This document shows positions 10,769-22,717 of a stretch of 64,000 nucleotides of DNA, one piece after another. The position numbers and the translations under genes are program-made. The DNA is from Silene conica (taxonomy: Eukaryota; Streptophyta; Magnoliopsida; Caryophyllales; Caryophyllaceae): contig CM055316.2 of the NCBI GenBank assembly GCA_029255685.2, forward strand, positions 76,010,861 through 76,074,860, in the 5' to 3' direction. Position 1 is the first letter of the stretch; each line of letters starts with the position of its first letter. Under the pieces are notes generated by a model, which was not told the DNA's origin, made no database searches, and was given only the letters and a program-made list of their open reading frames with translations.

Positions 10769-13059
10769 GATAAACTGGTCTATACATCAAAGGCTATCGC
10801 CATGCCAGAGCAGTTAAAGAGCCAAATTTCTTCCCTTCCTTCCCAGCCTTCAAGTTTGAAAACAAAGTCGGAACTTCACTGTCAGTTTGCCATTGTAGTT
10901 TTTAAAGAGAGTTTGCGGGGATGATTTATGCCCAAACGATATGGTTAGGAACGTCAACGATTGCAGATACTTGAAGCGGGAAGTGAGAGGAATAAATTGG
11001 CGTAAAAATCACGAAAAATAATGAAGAAACGAAGGAGAATCTATTGATTGAAGTTGTCTGGTTGAAGAACAAGTTAATAATGAGGGGGTTTTGCTTTATT
11101 TGTACCAAAACAAGACATCACGATGCAGGTAGGTGCTTCAACCAACTAACATGGTGGGGTATCGGAGTGCTAAACCGGTCTACTATTCAGCCCAAAAATT
11201 GTTTTTGTGATTATATTGGGCCATCTCGGGTCATAGTCTACTACCCGATGATGAGTGAATTCCATCTCAAATCGAGCAAAAGTGACAATTATAAAAATAT
11301 TCTGGTAAATTTATAATGGTTTTTTTTTTCTCCGAATATATGTTACTATAGTTTTATAAAATAAAGCGTCTTAAGTTTAAAATAGATATTTCCGTTTAAA
11401 CAAGAATTTGTTTTAACTTAATAAGTTTTGGAAAAGGAGGGACACGGGCTATTGAAATCTAATTTGGGTTCAAATTTTGGGTTTCACAAAACTTCTTACA
11501 ATTCACTCGATTTTTATAAAGATGGTGATTATATTTTTGAAATCGAAAATATGATATAAATTTTAAATTAAAAAAAGTAGTGTGTTAGAGATTACCTTAT
11601 AGAATTACCTAATAACACTCAACTGCTTAAATAACTAAGATTAGTTATGAGTCGATAATAAGCGCATAGTAATATAATGAATAACATATTAAAGACCTAT
11701 AAAATATTGCTTTAATATTTGAAAAAGACGGTGTGCTACAATTTACCTTATATCAGTACCTGATTCTCCTGCTGAAACTTTTTACCCAGCTAATAAACTG
11801 AAATCGAAATTGTTATAACAAAAGAAAGAAAATACAAAAGAAAAACGCAACGAGAACAACACACTATATACGTGATACATGTAGAAGAGAGCAAAGTTTT
11901 ATTGATCGAGGAGTAAGTGATTTCAGAGTTTACCTTCAAAGTAATTATAATATTGATAATTGTAAGAGTGCAACTTATAGAACAATACAGAGCACACGAA
12001 TAAAAATTCTAATCCATATAAAATATTAAAAAACTCTAATCAGATACAATTTAGGTTTCTCCTACAATTCTCACCGGGACATTTCAATGACCATGGATCT
12101 GAAGATGGAAGTTGGGTGGTCCCTCGTGTAGGTCTATCCAATATGAAGAATAAATGGCACGTCGTATTGTGCGGTGAAATGGACATCTCAGTCACAAGAC
12201 TCAACCCACGGTTTGTTGTGTTAACCCGTTTTTTCCATGGGCGTGCCTAAACAATTCTCCCGTTTAAATTTTATTTCTTTGTATTTTGAGTGTGCTCAAG
12301 TATTTGTGCTGATGTGGGTCTTGCTCTTGCTCTACTTGGGTTAGGCACAACTTTATTCTTAAACCTCAAACCAACCTCAACCAATAACTCATGACGCGGC
12401 GTGTTAGGCTATGTTAGGGCTTATCAATCTCATATCGCGCTAAAATGACCATGGGGTGTGTCAGCACAAAGGCCCACGAGCCCAATTCTACTTTCGAAGA
12501 GTATATTAGTTTAACGAATTCTTTGCTAGGGAGGAGGTGAAAAGAGTATCCACCTTTTACAAATTTAACTACTAATTTGGTTAATATATTTAATTCTTGT
12601 ATCTTATTAATCAATTACAAGCTAACTAAATATATATGAGTACGAAAGATAAATAACACGAGAAACGTGGTTCAGCCCAATAAAAAAGCCTACATCCACC
12701 CTAATTCCAAGAGCGCTTAGTCTGACTTCGCTTAAAATGATTGATTAATCCCCATAATTAACCATGATCGTACAATGAGAAATGTTAAGTTCTCAGTGGA
12801 GGGATGTTAGGCCTCGATTTGTAAGATGTTAAGCCAACGTCGTGTTGGACAGTAAGCCTCGATTTGTTAGATGTTATAACCCCTCTAGAAAAATAGTAAG
12901 TCTTCCTTATTTATAACAGGTGTAATATCACCCATGTAATTAGATAAGACAAAAATAAAATGTTAAAAACATACAAATACATACATTTATATATGAATGA
13001 AAATTTTATTTGATCCGTCGTAAACTTATTATATAACCGTGGTGGAAAAAGCACCATAA
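10769..13059. other. intergenic; possible decayed LTR sequence around 11790-12920
   Basis: No gene recognised. The segment from about 11790 contains acacgagaaacgtggttcag and a short repeat (aagcctcgatttgt, about 12810-12870), resembling promoter-side text of some plant Copia LTRs. I could not find paired ends. Confidence 0.25.
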
Positions 13060-13827
13060 CTTGGTAGATGAGATTGAGACAGCAAGAGTGTTAAACGTCA
13101 CTAATTAAATTTACCTAGAAAAGAGAGACTAATCCACAATCCTTAATTCGTGTCATCCACTCATAATCTCATATATTGACAAAAATGGTAAAATTAGAAA
13201 GTGGGACATCATCTAAATCCTCGACCAATCAAAATCTTAATAATAAAATAGTCAAATTTTCGCTAAATACATCAACGGTCAACACAAATATACACTGTTT
13301 TGATATTTCTCTTGTCCTCTGTTTTCCGCCAAAAAAACAGAGTACTAAACTATTGGATTGCGAATCGATACAGAATTGCAGTGTGTTTAAAACCTGTCAA
13401 CATCAATCAAATATGTTCCAGTCTCCATTTTCAGTGAGAAACACACACGCACACATCAGGTTTACAATTTGAGAGTTGAAGAAAATATTATTGATATTCA
13501 CCATTAATTTGATTAGCAAAGAATATTATATCATTACACAAACAAAAGAAATAATCAATTTGATTGTTGTTCATTCGTACATGCATATACTAGTTCTATC
13601 TAGTTTCTAAACCTATTAATTAATTAATCAATAAAAGAATCATCCATGGACTGTGTTTTCTTCTTTTCAAATAAGCACACTATGTCGTGGTTAAAAATCA
13701 AACCCCAATATCAACCACTTGAACTAACTCTTGTTCTCTATGGACCGTACTAATACTTTATTACTTTTTGCAGCAAACCCAACAAACTAAAAAAATGCCA
13801 AGAATTTGCGAAATTGAAAAACTTTCC
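13060..13827 (-). repeat. conserved 3'-flank block of CBF-like copy 2
   Basis: Contains the ordered words gactaatccaca, tcatccactcata, attgacaaaaatggtaaaa, accaatcaaaatctta and aaaaaacagagta shared with the blocks downstream of copies 1, 3, 4 and 5, then the gene-proximal gcagcaaacccaacaaacta and ctttccttaaaaagagta. Confidence 0.7.
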
Positions 13828-14496
13828 TTAAAAAGAGTAGTCCCAAAGTGACATGTCAGCATCCTCAAAACCCACATCATCAATATTGTAACTGCAATTA
13901 GTTGAACTACTTGGCTGATGTGGCGGTAACATACCGAGTCCCGCGTACATGTCAGCCATCAAACCCGGCATATTAAACACCATATCCTCATCCATATACT
14001 CCACACTCTGCTCCTCCTGTTCCACATTCTCCTCCTCTCGCCGCGGTGGTGGAGTCTGCGTATTGAGCAGCTCCACTGTAGGACGAAACGCCTGGGCCGC
14101 CTCAGCCGCCGCTTTCTGAATGTCCTTAGTATCAGAAGAAGCCGGAACAGGGAGTCGCCAAACAGAGTCAGCAAAGTTAAGACAAGCACCTTCTTTACCA
14201 CGTAACGCAATGGCAGCCACGTCATGAGCACGTGCAGCCATTTCAGCGGTAGGGTAGGTTCCTAACCATAGTCGGGTTTTGCTATTAGGCAATCGAACCT
14301 CACTCACCCATTTACTAGACCTCCGTAGTCGGATGCCTCTGTAAATTGGGTGGCGAGTTTCTTGAAACTTTTTCCTACCTGCCCGTTTTTTCGGGTTGGC
14401 TGATGCTAACATCAGTCCACTGGAGTCTTCTTCAGTCGAGGGACTGGAATTGTCGGGTCGCAGAAATAGTCCGTTGTTGTTGTAATTGTAACTCAT
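13828..14496 (-). CDS. DREB1: DREB1/CBF-like AP2/ERF transcription factor, copy 2
   Basis: Intronless, 222 residues. CBF-like signature at 35-50, AP2 domain at about 51-108 with YRGIRLRRS and KWVSEVRLP, so Val at AP2 position 14 (residue 64) and Leu at position 19 (residue 69). DSVWR follows and the C-terminus is LWDYSF. An acidic, Gln/Glu-rich tail (residues about 160-200) probably activates transcription. Compared with copy 1 it has a longer N-terminus ([15 protein letters not shown]) shared by copies 2-5. No frameshift or stop. It probably acts in the nucleus as a DRE-type regulator, though the position-19 change makes exact binding preference uncertain. Confidence 0.92.
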   Translation of the reverse strand: MSYNYNNNGLFLRPDNSSPSTEEDSSGLMLASANPKKRAGRKKFQETRHPIYRGIRLRRSSKWVSEVRLPNSKTRLWLGTYPTAEMAARAHDVAAIALRGKEGACLNFADSVWRLPVPASSDTKDIQKAAAEAAQAFRPTVELLNTQTPPPRREEENVEQEEQSVEYMDEDMVFNMPGLMADMYAGLGMLPPHQPSSSTNCSYNIDDVGFEDADMSLWDYSF

Positions 14497-14930
14497 TATC
14501 TTTCGATAACTTGGAAGTACAAGTAGTATGACAGTGAGTTAGTAGTTATGAGTGCAAAATTGGAGTGTTGTTATATATTGATAAATATAGTAAGTTGTAT
14601 ATTTTATTGATTTTTGTTGTGGAAAGTTGGAGGGTGAAGTGAGTATATTTATAAGAAAATAAAAGAGGATCTGCAATAAAAGATGCTATGTTGAGAGTGT
14701 TAAGTAACGGAAGAAACGAAATAACGCGCGGAAATTAAAACAGCTGGAATAAAGAGCATGAGGTGGAAGAGAGATAAACTTTTGTTTGGTTTTTTGTGAC
14801 CTTTCTCAGGTTAACTTTAGAGTGTTAAAAATTCGGGTCCCTCGTACTACAATTATTTTGCAATTTAGAGTGTGAAACGCTGTACTGTTTTCTTCCGCTT
14901 CTTATTTTTACTGCTCAGTAAAACGGGTGA
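14497..14930 (-). promoter_or_regulatory. promoter of CBF-like copy 2
   Basis: TATA box (tatatttata, 14644-14653), CGCG box acgcgcgg (14724-14731) and E-box cagctg (14741-14746), in the same order and spacing as copies 1 and 3. A conserved gttaagtaacgg word lies between TATA and CGCG box. Further upstream is the conserved tgacctttctcaggt stretch. Confidence 0.65.
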
Positions 14931-15516
14931 GATACAACTAGAGAAGGCAATTGGCCGAGTTACGTTGGCCCGGGACTGGTGTCCTAGTCCCGGGCCGTTG
15001 TATCTAGCCACAACTTTGGCCGGTATTTGTGCTTTGGAGTTGTGCTGTATCGGCCCGCTTCCCCACACGCATATTGGCTCGGGAAAAGTCGGGGCGGGTT
15101 TGTGTTGGTTTAATCGTTGTACTTGGCCTATCGTGTCAGTCGTGCCTAGGCACGGGTTTTTTGGAAAGTTGGGATTGAGGACCGCCTCTTACTCGGCCGT
15201 GTCGAAGCCGGCCACCTCTTTTTCTTTACCGTGTTGTGTCCATGTCGGACCCGTGCCGTATTCGTGCTGCCTGCCTTGACCCGGCTCGAAATGCCTATTA
15301 TAGATACACCTTATTATATGGCTAAATACCGCAAAATTGTTTTGCTAGTTCTTAGAAGCCATTCTTTTGTCTTATCGCTTTTATTTGATTTGTTTTAAAT
15401 TTAAGACGGATATGTCTTTTTTAAACAAGAATTTGTGATTAAAATAAATACTTCTTATTTGAGATTTTCTTTCCCTTTCTTTTGTACACAAGATTTGAAG
15501 ATGTGAATTTGAACTA
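14931..15516. other. GC-rich intergenic stretch, transposon-like
   Basis: Positions about 14960-15290 are GC-rich with ggcccggg/cccgggcc words, similar in style to hAT subterminal regions here and to 21541-21720 and 31085-31225 upstream of copies 3 and 4. An open frame (14872-15279) lacks any domain and is not called. Confidence 0.35.
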
Positions 15517-15524
15517 CGCAAAAC

Positions 15525-16103
15525 TAGAGTTGTCAAAAATTGACCCGGCCCGAGAAACCCGACCCAATACATCCCAAAAATTGGGTGAACGTAAACCAAA
15601 CCAACCCAATACAACTCGAAAATTGGATGAACTGAAACCGAAACTGAACCGATTCAACCCGATAATTGTGTGAACCGAAATTGAACTGACCCGATAACCA
15701 ATAACAGTCTTATTTTTCAAACCTGAATTGAGGCAACCCGACTTGTGACTCGATATTTTCTCGACTCGATAGATGACTCAATAATGACCTATCTTAATAA
15801 TGATTTAAATAACACCAAATTGACATTTATCTTAATTATTTGCAGTTAAAACTACAATTAATATATATACCTACCAATTTTTAAGCATAAAACTACCATC
15901 TAAAATTAAATATATGAGATAAAATCTATGATGATAACTTGACCCGAAACTGAGCCGCTAATGACTCGAATCGATTTGCCACCCGTTGACGACCTGACCC
16001 GACATGAACCGAACCGACCTAATCCGTCACTAACCCAACCTACCTTGAATCTGATACGATTGTCAACTCGTAACCGTCCTGAGTGACCTGATTGTCACTT
16101 TTA
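15525..16103. mobile_element. non-autonomous hAT element, 579 bp
   Basis: The left end tagagttgtcaaaaa and the right end ttgtcactttta form diverged inverted repeats, flanked by a perfect 8-bp duplication cgcaaaac (15517-15524 and 16104-16111). The interior is filled with gacccg/cgaacc words. No transposase. Confidence 0.75.
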
Positions 16104-16111
16104 CGCAAAAC

Positions 16112-16787
16112 ACACAACTCACATGCAATTTGAATTTGAGCCACATAAACATTTTCAAAAAAGAAAATTGGGAGGGAAAACCAAATAAGCACAATAAAGA
16201 AATTTGGAACAAAACCCTAAATAAGGAAACATTTGTAGCTAATGTTATAAAGTGGACAATAATGAGCATTCACCAGAAACATTTCAATTCCACAAATATA
16301 AAGGTAAACTCAGTGCACAAAATTCTTATTTATAATGCACTATTTCGTTATAAACCTGCGACCTCAAACAAGGAGCATACAAGAGATCAATTGGGAGGGC
16401 ACGAGAGAGAGAGATTATGAGAGGTTACAAACAAAACGTTATGAACAAATTGAAGGCTTCAACTTTTGAAGCTTTTTAGATTGAGCAGAACGCCAATTGA
16501 ACAACTTGATTAGAAATCCACTACAAACTTAACAAAACTAAGGTTAAGTAGTTGTTGATCCTACAAGGAAGATTTACTTTTATTAAACGTGTATAGAATT
16601 TATCTCTGAAGTAATGAAATAAGATGTAATAATTTGGTGATGAAAATAATTCTACTAAAATAAGATGCAATAATTTGGTAAAGAAAATTATTATAAAATG
16701 AATTTAGGAATAAACGATTTCCACCAACAACTTAGAGATTGATCATCGACTCTATTATTTTACTTTGTCATTGAATACTTTGTTATT
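16112..16787. other. AT-rich intergenic spacer
   Basis: No gene or element recognised. It ends with gaaat (16788-16792), the left target duplication of the next element. Confidence 0.4.
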
Positions 16788-16792
16788 GAAAT

Positions 16793-17085
16793 TGTAACAC
16801 CCCGATATTTTCCGTTTTATCATTTTTAAGGATTTTAATTTTAATTTTAAGATACTTTACCCCTCGTTTAATTAAGTTTGTGCTTTTTTCGTGGGATACT
16901 TTATCCTTCGTTTAATTAATTAAGTTATCTTGTATAAGTTACTCTTTTTTTGTTAGTTTTAGTTTCCGCATGTTCTTTTGATATTCCGCGATTAAGTTTA
17001 ATAATATTTCGAAAAGTTTTCAAAAGTATCATATTTCCGCTGCATATTATTTGTTTATCTTTATCCTATATCGCGGGGTGTCACA
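16793..17085. mobile_element. solo LTR, 293 bp
   Basis: Begins tgtaacaccccgatat and ends tatcgcggggtgtcaca, flanked by a perfect 5-bp duplication gaaat (16788-16792 and 17086-17090). No internal domain remains, so it is a solo LTR left by recombination. Superfamily is not certain; the ends are common in plant Gypsy and TRIM elements. Confidence 0.75.
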
Positions 17086-17090
17086 GAAAT

Positions 17091-17760
17091 CATGAATTTC
17101 TGATCTCACTTAAGTATAACTAATCACCACGGAAGCATATGTAAATAACCCCTATGAATATGACAACCTAATCCAAGCGTTTAAGTTTAATTACAACGTA
17201 GAATAAATCAATGAGAATTAACAAAGATGAATGAAAGCATTCACAAGTGGAATACAATTTGATTTATACAAGTATTATCTTTTTATAAATCAGCAACGAT
17301 GAAACAACATACAAATTGATGAAATATAGTTGCTATGAAATATTCTAGGTGAATGAGAAATCTGATTCGAGTACCCAAATTAGCAATTGATTCTTAATTA
17401 AACAACTAAGTGATCAAACTAAAAGTGAATTAACAATCAAACATTAAAACAAAGCAATACTTAATATTCAAATGACGAAAATAAAGATTTGAGTCTTACA
17501 ATCAAAATAATTTGAAGGTTTCAATATCTTGTTCCGAGAATTGAGAACCTAGCCCTCTTTACAAATTAAATGATACTAACTCAAACAAAAAAAACAAAAA
17601 ATCCCTTCTCTTCCTTTTCTATTATCTCTGAAAGATAATTTCCCTTATATAGTTTCCGGTCATTCAAAATGTTCTCATTCACTTAAGTTCCGAGTCTTAG
17701 CAATATTTTGGTGGTTCTCATATGCCCTCTTTCCTATAGAACGTTTGCAACGGTTCTGTA
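17091..17760. other. AT-rich intergenic spacer
   Basis: No gene or repeat border recognised. It ends just before the 8-bp target duplication of the hAT element at 17769. Confidence 0.4.
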
Positions 17761-17768
17761 ATCCTGGG

Positions 17769-19259
17769 TAGGGATGGCAATGGATCGGGTTGGATCGGGT
17801 TTTGCGAGATCCAAATCCGATCCACTTATTTAGTGGATCACTGATACATATCCAAACCCGATCCATATCCAAAAGTCAATGATCCATATTCAATCCACCA
17901 TTTTTTTTTATCATCCATATCCATTTATACCCGATCCATGATCCAATCCAAAACCTTATCCGTAACCCGATCCATATCCATTTCAAACCCGATCCGTACC
18001 CATTTCAAAATTCAATTCATACCCATTTTAAAGCGCACACATTATAATTGTAATTCCGCTATCCATAACTCAATCCATATCAGTTCAGTTGCTTTTACTT
18101 CGTTAGTCGTTACAGGCTTACAGCTTATTCTTCTATACTTGAAATCTTACACTTTAAGTTCAGTTCAACTCTATGGGTTAAAGTTAATACTATTTAACTC
18201 TTTTAATTTTAGTTCAGTTCATCTCAATTGAGCTTATATATGTAAAGTTCAACTCCTATAAGTTCGATTTAGAAAACTCTAGTTCAATTTATACTTATTT
18301 TCCTACAACTTCAGCTTCTATAAATCCAGTTCAACTCCGATAAATTTAGTTCAGTTCCTACGAGTTTAGTTCAACTCAGTTGCTCTAAGTTCATTTCAGC
18401 AGATATAAGTTTAATTCAGCAAATTTAAATTCAAAAGAACAAGGTCTTTCATTCCTAATTATAATTTAGTTCGTCTTAAAAGATAATTTGAGCATTTTGT
18501 AATTGTCGTATTGTTAGTGTTATGAATAGTTTATGAGCTTTATTATTGTAAAATTTATGAGCTTTAATGTAAATTTATGAGGTTCTTCACATTAATCTAT
18601 CATGTTTGAGATTTTTCATTCGTTATGCTATTGTGAGATTATCGAACTTGGGAATTTGTATTCTTTTTAATGATCTAGTTAAATTATTAATAAAATGATA
18701 TATTTCACCTAACAAGTATAGATATAATTGATGAAATACAAAATTTTCTCTAATAGTTAAAATGACATAGGGTTCACCTAACAAGTATTGGTATAATACA
18801 ACCACTCGGAAAATCTAATAGTTTATGTTGTATAGGTCTCTTTTTGGAGTTGGATGAAATCAATATCTAGTCAATTTATTTAATAATAATAAAAAATATA
18901 TTTTTTAGAAAAAGAATGAGATTAATTAAGATTGGTTTTTTGCTTGGGAAAAGAATTCAGGTCGATTTTGCATTTTTAATGGGTTTAAATCTGGGCAAAA
19001 ATAGATATGAATAGAAGTTGGATCAAGTTAAAGGTGGATATGAATCGATTTTGGGTCGGTGATGGATCTTAAGTGGATCAGATGGATCGGGTCGGTTATG
19101 GTTATGAAATGGATTGGCGTGGATTTGGTTCGGGTATTTTTTGGGTGGATTTGGATTCGGGTTCTAACTAATGGATATGGATATGGGTTTTCAAACCATG
19201 GATTTGGATCACTAAATTTCCATCGAATCGGTTCGGTACTGGACAAATTGCCATCCCTA
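17769..19259. mobile_element. non-autonomous hAT element, 1,491 bp
   Basis: The ends tagggatggcaatgg and ttgccatcccta are inverted repeats flanked by a perfect 8-bp duplication atcctggg (17761-17768 and 19260-19267). The outer parts are full of ggatcgg/gatccatatcc words and the centre is AT-rich with agttcaattca repeats. The tips match the element at 7082-7583, but the subterminal words differ. No transposase seen. Confidence 0.85.
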
Positions 19260-19360
19260 ATCCTGGGGTCGGATGCTATTGAATCCGTGTGTAGTAGACG
19301 AGGCATGATCAACTTTAAAACAATGATCTCAAATCAAGCCACTGCAGTTGTTACACATAA

Positions 19361-19817
19361 GGGGTGTTTGGTTCAAACCTAAAAAGTATAAGGTATTGGT
19401 TTGGAATGAGCTAAACCCATACCACGTGTTTGTTTACCAAATTCGAGGTTTTATACTCATACCTCAAACCCATGAGGTATGGGTTTCTCATACCCAGGGA
19501 AGGGGGTGGGTATGAGTTTGACACCCATGGGTATCAAACTACAATCTTCAAAAATGTGAAAAATAAATATTAACACGTATTGTAAACGAAACATGTTATA
19601 TAATTATTTGATAAAATCTTTATTTTCATAATTTTATATGATAAAATTATTATTTAAAGTATTAAATTTTAAATATTTCAACTTTAACTTAGTTTCACAT
19701 TCATATCACTTACAATTGAAACAAACACAAGGTATCGGGTATGGAGTTCCAACCCCATACCACTCAGATATAATTCCTGATTCCAAACCCATATCCATGC
19801 GCGAAACAAACACCCCC
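19361..19817. mobile_element. PIF/Harbinger-type MITE, 457 bp
   Basis: The ends ggggtgtttggttcaaa and gaaacaaacacccc are inverted repeats, flanked by TAA (19358-19360 and 19818-19820), the usual Harbinger target. The interior contains gaggtatgggttt words in both orientations. Non-coding. Confidence 0.8.
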
Positions 19818-19979
19818 TAAGATCGCTCTGACATTATTTTCTACTATTCACCGATCTAATATCTCTAATAGCTCTCTAATAAATATCCGTATCTTATTTT
19901 ATCACTTTATACGTGAGGTTTTCGTAAAATAACCCCGAAAATAAAGCAAAGATAATCCCCTTAAAGCCAAGTGATTATT

Positions 19980-20499
19980 CCTAGGCCCATCTAGAAAACG
20001 AACCATTTCTTCCTACAGGAGATTGAGACAAGAAGATAGTTTTTTAACCAAAAGAAAGGATAGACTAATCCACACTTGTTTTAATTCCTCTCATCCACTC
20101 ATAAATTGACAAAAATGGTAAAAAGTATAATATGTGACATCATCAAAAATCCCCGACCAATCAAAATCTTAATTATGAAAGAGTCAAAGTGTTGGCTGAA
20201 ATCAAACACGAGTGCTTTCTTTAGATTTTAGATATTTCTCTTCTCCTCCGTCTTTCCCCCAAAAAACAGAGTATCATGCTTCCATTTCAATTTTCAATTT
20301 TCAATTTTCAATACAGAGTACAAATTCATATAACTATTGCTTTAAAACCCGGCCTTCAACATCAATCAAATATGTTCGAAGTGTCTCCATCTATATCGAC
20401 AAATTAAGCTATCCATTAATTATTGATAATTGTTCTTTTTGCAGCAAACCCAACAAACTAAAATAATTGCCAAGTATTTGCGAAATTGAAAAACTTTCT
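19980..20499 (-). repeat. conserved 3'-flank block of CBF-like copy 3
   Basis: Compact version of the block found after all copies: attgagacaagaagatag, ggatagactaatccaca, attgacaaaaatggtaaaa, gaccaatcaaaatctta, cccccaaaaaacagagtat. It carries no transposon insertion, so it serves as an empty-site reference for the insertions in copies 1 and 4. Confidence 0.75.
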
Positions 20500-21159
20500 T
20501 TAAAAGGAGTAGTCCCAAAGTGACATGTCACCAGTTTTAAAATCCACATCATCGAGATTGTAACTGTAATTACTCGGCTGATGTGGCGGTAACATTCCGA
20601 GTCCCTCGTACATGTCAGCCATCAATTCTGGCATATTAAACACCATATCCATATCCATATATTCCACACTCTGCTCCATCTGTTCCACATTCTCCTCCTC
20701 TCGCGGCGGCTGTGGAGGCAGCGTATTGAGAAGCTCCACCGTAGGACGAAACGCCTGGGCCGCCTCAGCCGCAGCTGTCTGAATGTGTTTGAGATCAGAT
20801 GAGGCGGGAACAGGGAGCCGCCAAACAGAGTCAGCAAAGTTAAGACAAGCACCTTCTTTTCCACGTAACGCAATGGCAGCCACGTCATGAGCACGTGCAG
20901 CCATTTCAGCGGTAGGGTACGTTCCTAACCATAATCGGGTTTTGCTATTAGGCAATCGAACCTCGCTCACCCATTTACTAGACCTCCGTAGTCGGATGCC
21001 TCTGTAAATTGGGTGTCGAGTTTCTTGAAACTTTTTCCTACCTGCCCGTTTTTTGGGGTTGGCTGATGCTAACATCAGCCCACCTGAGTCCTCTTCAGTC
21101 GAGGGACTGGAGTTATCCGATCGTAGAAATAGTCCGTTGTTGTCGTAATTGTAACTCAT
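20500..21159 (-). CDS. DREB1: DREB1/CBF-like AP2/ERF transcription factor, copy 3
   Basis: Intronless, 219 residues, close to copies 2, 4 and 5. CBF-like signature [16 protein letters not shown] at 35-50, AP2 domain at about 51-108 with Val at AP2 position 14 and Leu at position 19, DSVWR after it, and LWDYSF at the end. It differs from neighbours in the acidic tail ([14 protein letters not shown]) and in FKTGDMSL near the C-terminus. The frame is intact. Probably a nuclear activator of cold or stress genes by family, with specificity to be measured. Confidence 0.92.
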   Translation of the reverse strand: MSYNYDNNGLFLRSDNSSPSTEEDSGGLMLASANPKKRAGRKKFQETRHPIYRGIRLRRSSKWVSEVRLPNSKTRLWLGTYPTAEMAARAHDVAAIALRGKEGACLNFADSVWRLPVPASSDLKHIQTAAAEAAQAFRPTVELLNTLPPQPPREEENVEQMEQSVEYMDMDMVFNMPELMADMYEGLGMLPPHQPSNYSYNLDDVDFKTGDMSLWDYSF

Positions 21160-21540
21160 TATCTTTCGATAACTTGGAAGTACAAGTAGTACGACAGTGA
21201 GTATAGTAATTATGAGTACAAAATTGGAGTGATGTTATATAATGATATAAATAGTAAGTTCTCTGTTTTTTATGTTCTGGTTGTGGGGAGGTTGGAGAGT
21301 AAAGTGAGTATATTTATAGTAAGATAGAATAGAATCTCCAATAAGATATCCAATGTTGAGAGCGTTAAGTAACGGAATAACAGATTAACAGGACGTGAAA
21401 AAACGCGCGGAAATAGAAACAGCTGGGAATTATTGAATTAGAGCATGATGTGGAGGAGAGAGAAACTTTGTTTGGTTATTTGTGACCTTTCTCAGGTTTG
21501 GTAATGGTGGATCCCTCGTAATACAATTTTGCAATAGAGT
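21160..21540 (-). promoter_or_regulatory. promoter of CBF-like copy 3
   Basis: TATA box (tatatttata, 21309-21318), CGCG box acgcgcgg (21403-21410) and E-box cagctg (21420-21425), ordered as in copies 1 and 2. The word gttaagtaacggaataacag lies between. The conserved part ends near 21540 at gcaatagagtgtcacgc. Confidence 0.65.
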
Positions 21541-22136
21541 GTCACGCTTGGTGTGGTCAGTCGGATCACCAACCGTTTTTTCGCCGGCCCGGATGGCCGT
21601 GGCTAGATATATCCTAAACTGGCCCAGTGTAGAGGAGGGCCGGGTTTGATTGAGGCTCGGTGTATGCCTAGTCTGATTCTAGGGTAGGTTTAGTCGGGCG
21701 GAGTGATCTGGTTCAACATTACTATTATTTTCTTACAGTTGGAATTTTACGGTATTAGATAAAATCGGGCTTGATCAAAATTAGCTTGATTTTTGATAAT
21801 ATCAAAGTATAGAAATTTGATGAGAAAATCGAGAAAGTATAACCATTAAGGTGTCGATCAAGTATGGGTTGACCCGTATAACCCGCTAAAATAGCAGTCT
21901 CGGTCAAGAAAAATGAACAGGGCAAACATGAAAACTAGGCCCACTGAAATAAAATGGATGTGTGGAGTAAACAAATTTGTCCATTTAAGGTTCGCTAAAT
22001 CCGCGATTAAAAGTAAAACTTTATTTACAATCTCGACCCGATAAAATATTAACCCATAGTAACATAAATCTTTCAACAACTAGAAAAGAAATCTCAAAAA
22101 GTCCTCAAAACTTCATGTCCTCCGTCATGTTCATAT
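21541..22136. other. intergenic; GC-rich block shared with upstream of copy 4
   Basis: Positions about 21541-21720 (ggccgggtttgattgaggct and neighbours) match 31085-31225 upstream of copy 4, so this stretch was part of the duplicated unit. The remainder to 22136 has no counterpart there. No gene recognised. Confidence 0.5.
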
Positions 22137-22470
22137 TGTAATACTTTACTGAACCGAAAACATTATTTGGGTTGGGTACCCCTTTAAAGATATCAACTAA
22201 TATACTTCAAATCTGACTTGTACTTAAAAGGATTAAAAATACTTTTCATATCAACAAATTACCTTGTTTTCTGGATATCGATGTGAAATAACTTCAAAGT
22301 TAAACATGATTGTCTATGAGTACTCTTACGATAGGTGACCTCTTGAAAATATTTCTGGAATACGCATGACTAAGAACAAAATGAGCTGGAAAAGACACGT
22401 GTTGATCTGTGGGCCATTTACACAACCCGACGAGCTACCGTGAGTGACCGCTCTCGAGTTAGGGTGTTTT
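22137..22470 (+). mobile_element. second Cassandra-type solo LTR with 5S rRNA-like segment
   Basis: Diverged ends (tgtaatact at the left, agggtgttt at the right). The core at about 22280-22355 matches plant 5S rRNA words (cttcaaagttaaacatg, cgataggtgacctcttg), followed by acacgtgttgatctgtggg and gagctaccgtgagtgaccgctc, as in Cassandra LTRs. It parallels 5530-5842. No second LTR nearby. Confidence 0.7.
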
Positions 22471-22481
22471 GAAAATTAGTA

Positions 22482-22717
22482 CTCCCCAGCCCTTCCTATT
22501 CCCGGGATTTTATTATAATAAGTATAAAATATTGTTGTGGGGTGAGCTTATTGGAGAGAGTGAAGTTATTATGAGGTATTGTTGTGGGATAGAATGATTA
22601 AAATAAGGAAAAATATGAGTATTTTGGGGTATTATTGTGGGGTGGAAAGGGAAATATGGAAGGTGTTGCGAATAAATGGAAAAAGAAATATGGAATGTTA
22701 TCTAGAATAGGAGAGAA
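22482..22717. mobile_element. Stowaway-like MITE, intact relative of 610-1864
   Basis: Starts ctccccagcccttcctattc after TA and ends gaataggagaga before TA. The interior (attgttgtgggatagaatga, gattaaaataagga, ggtattattgtggggtgg) matches 640-850. It supplies the uninterrupted version of the element split by CACTA at 854. Confidence 0.6.

Noticed and set aside
14872..15279. 135-residue open frame upstream of copy 2
   Set aside because: GC-rich repeated text like hAT subterminal sequence, no domain, no equivalent upstream of other copies.
20212..20466. open frame in the conserved 3' block of copy 3
   Set aside because: Part of it reads the same in the copy 4 block, but the frame is broken in copies 1, 2 and 5, so it is not a conserved protein.
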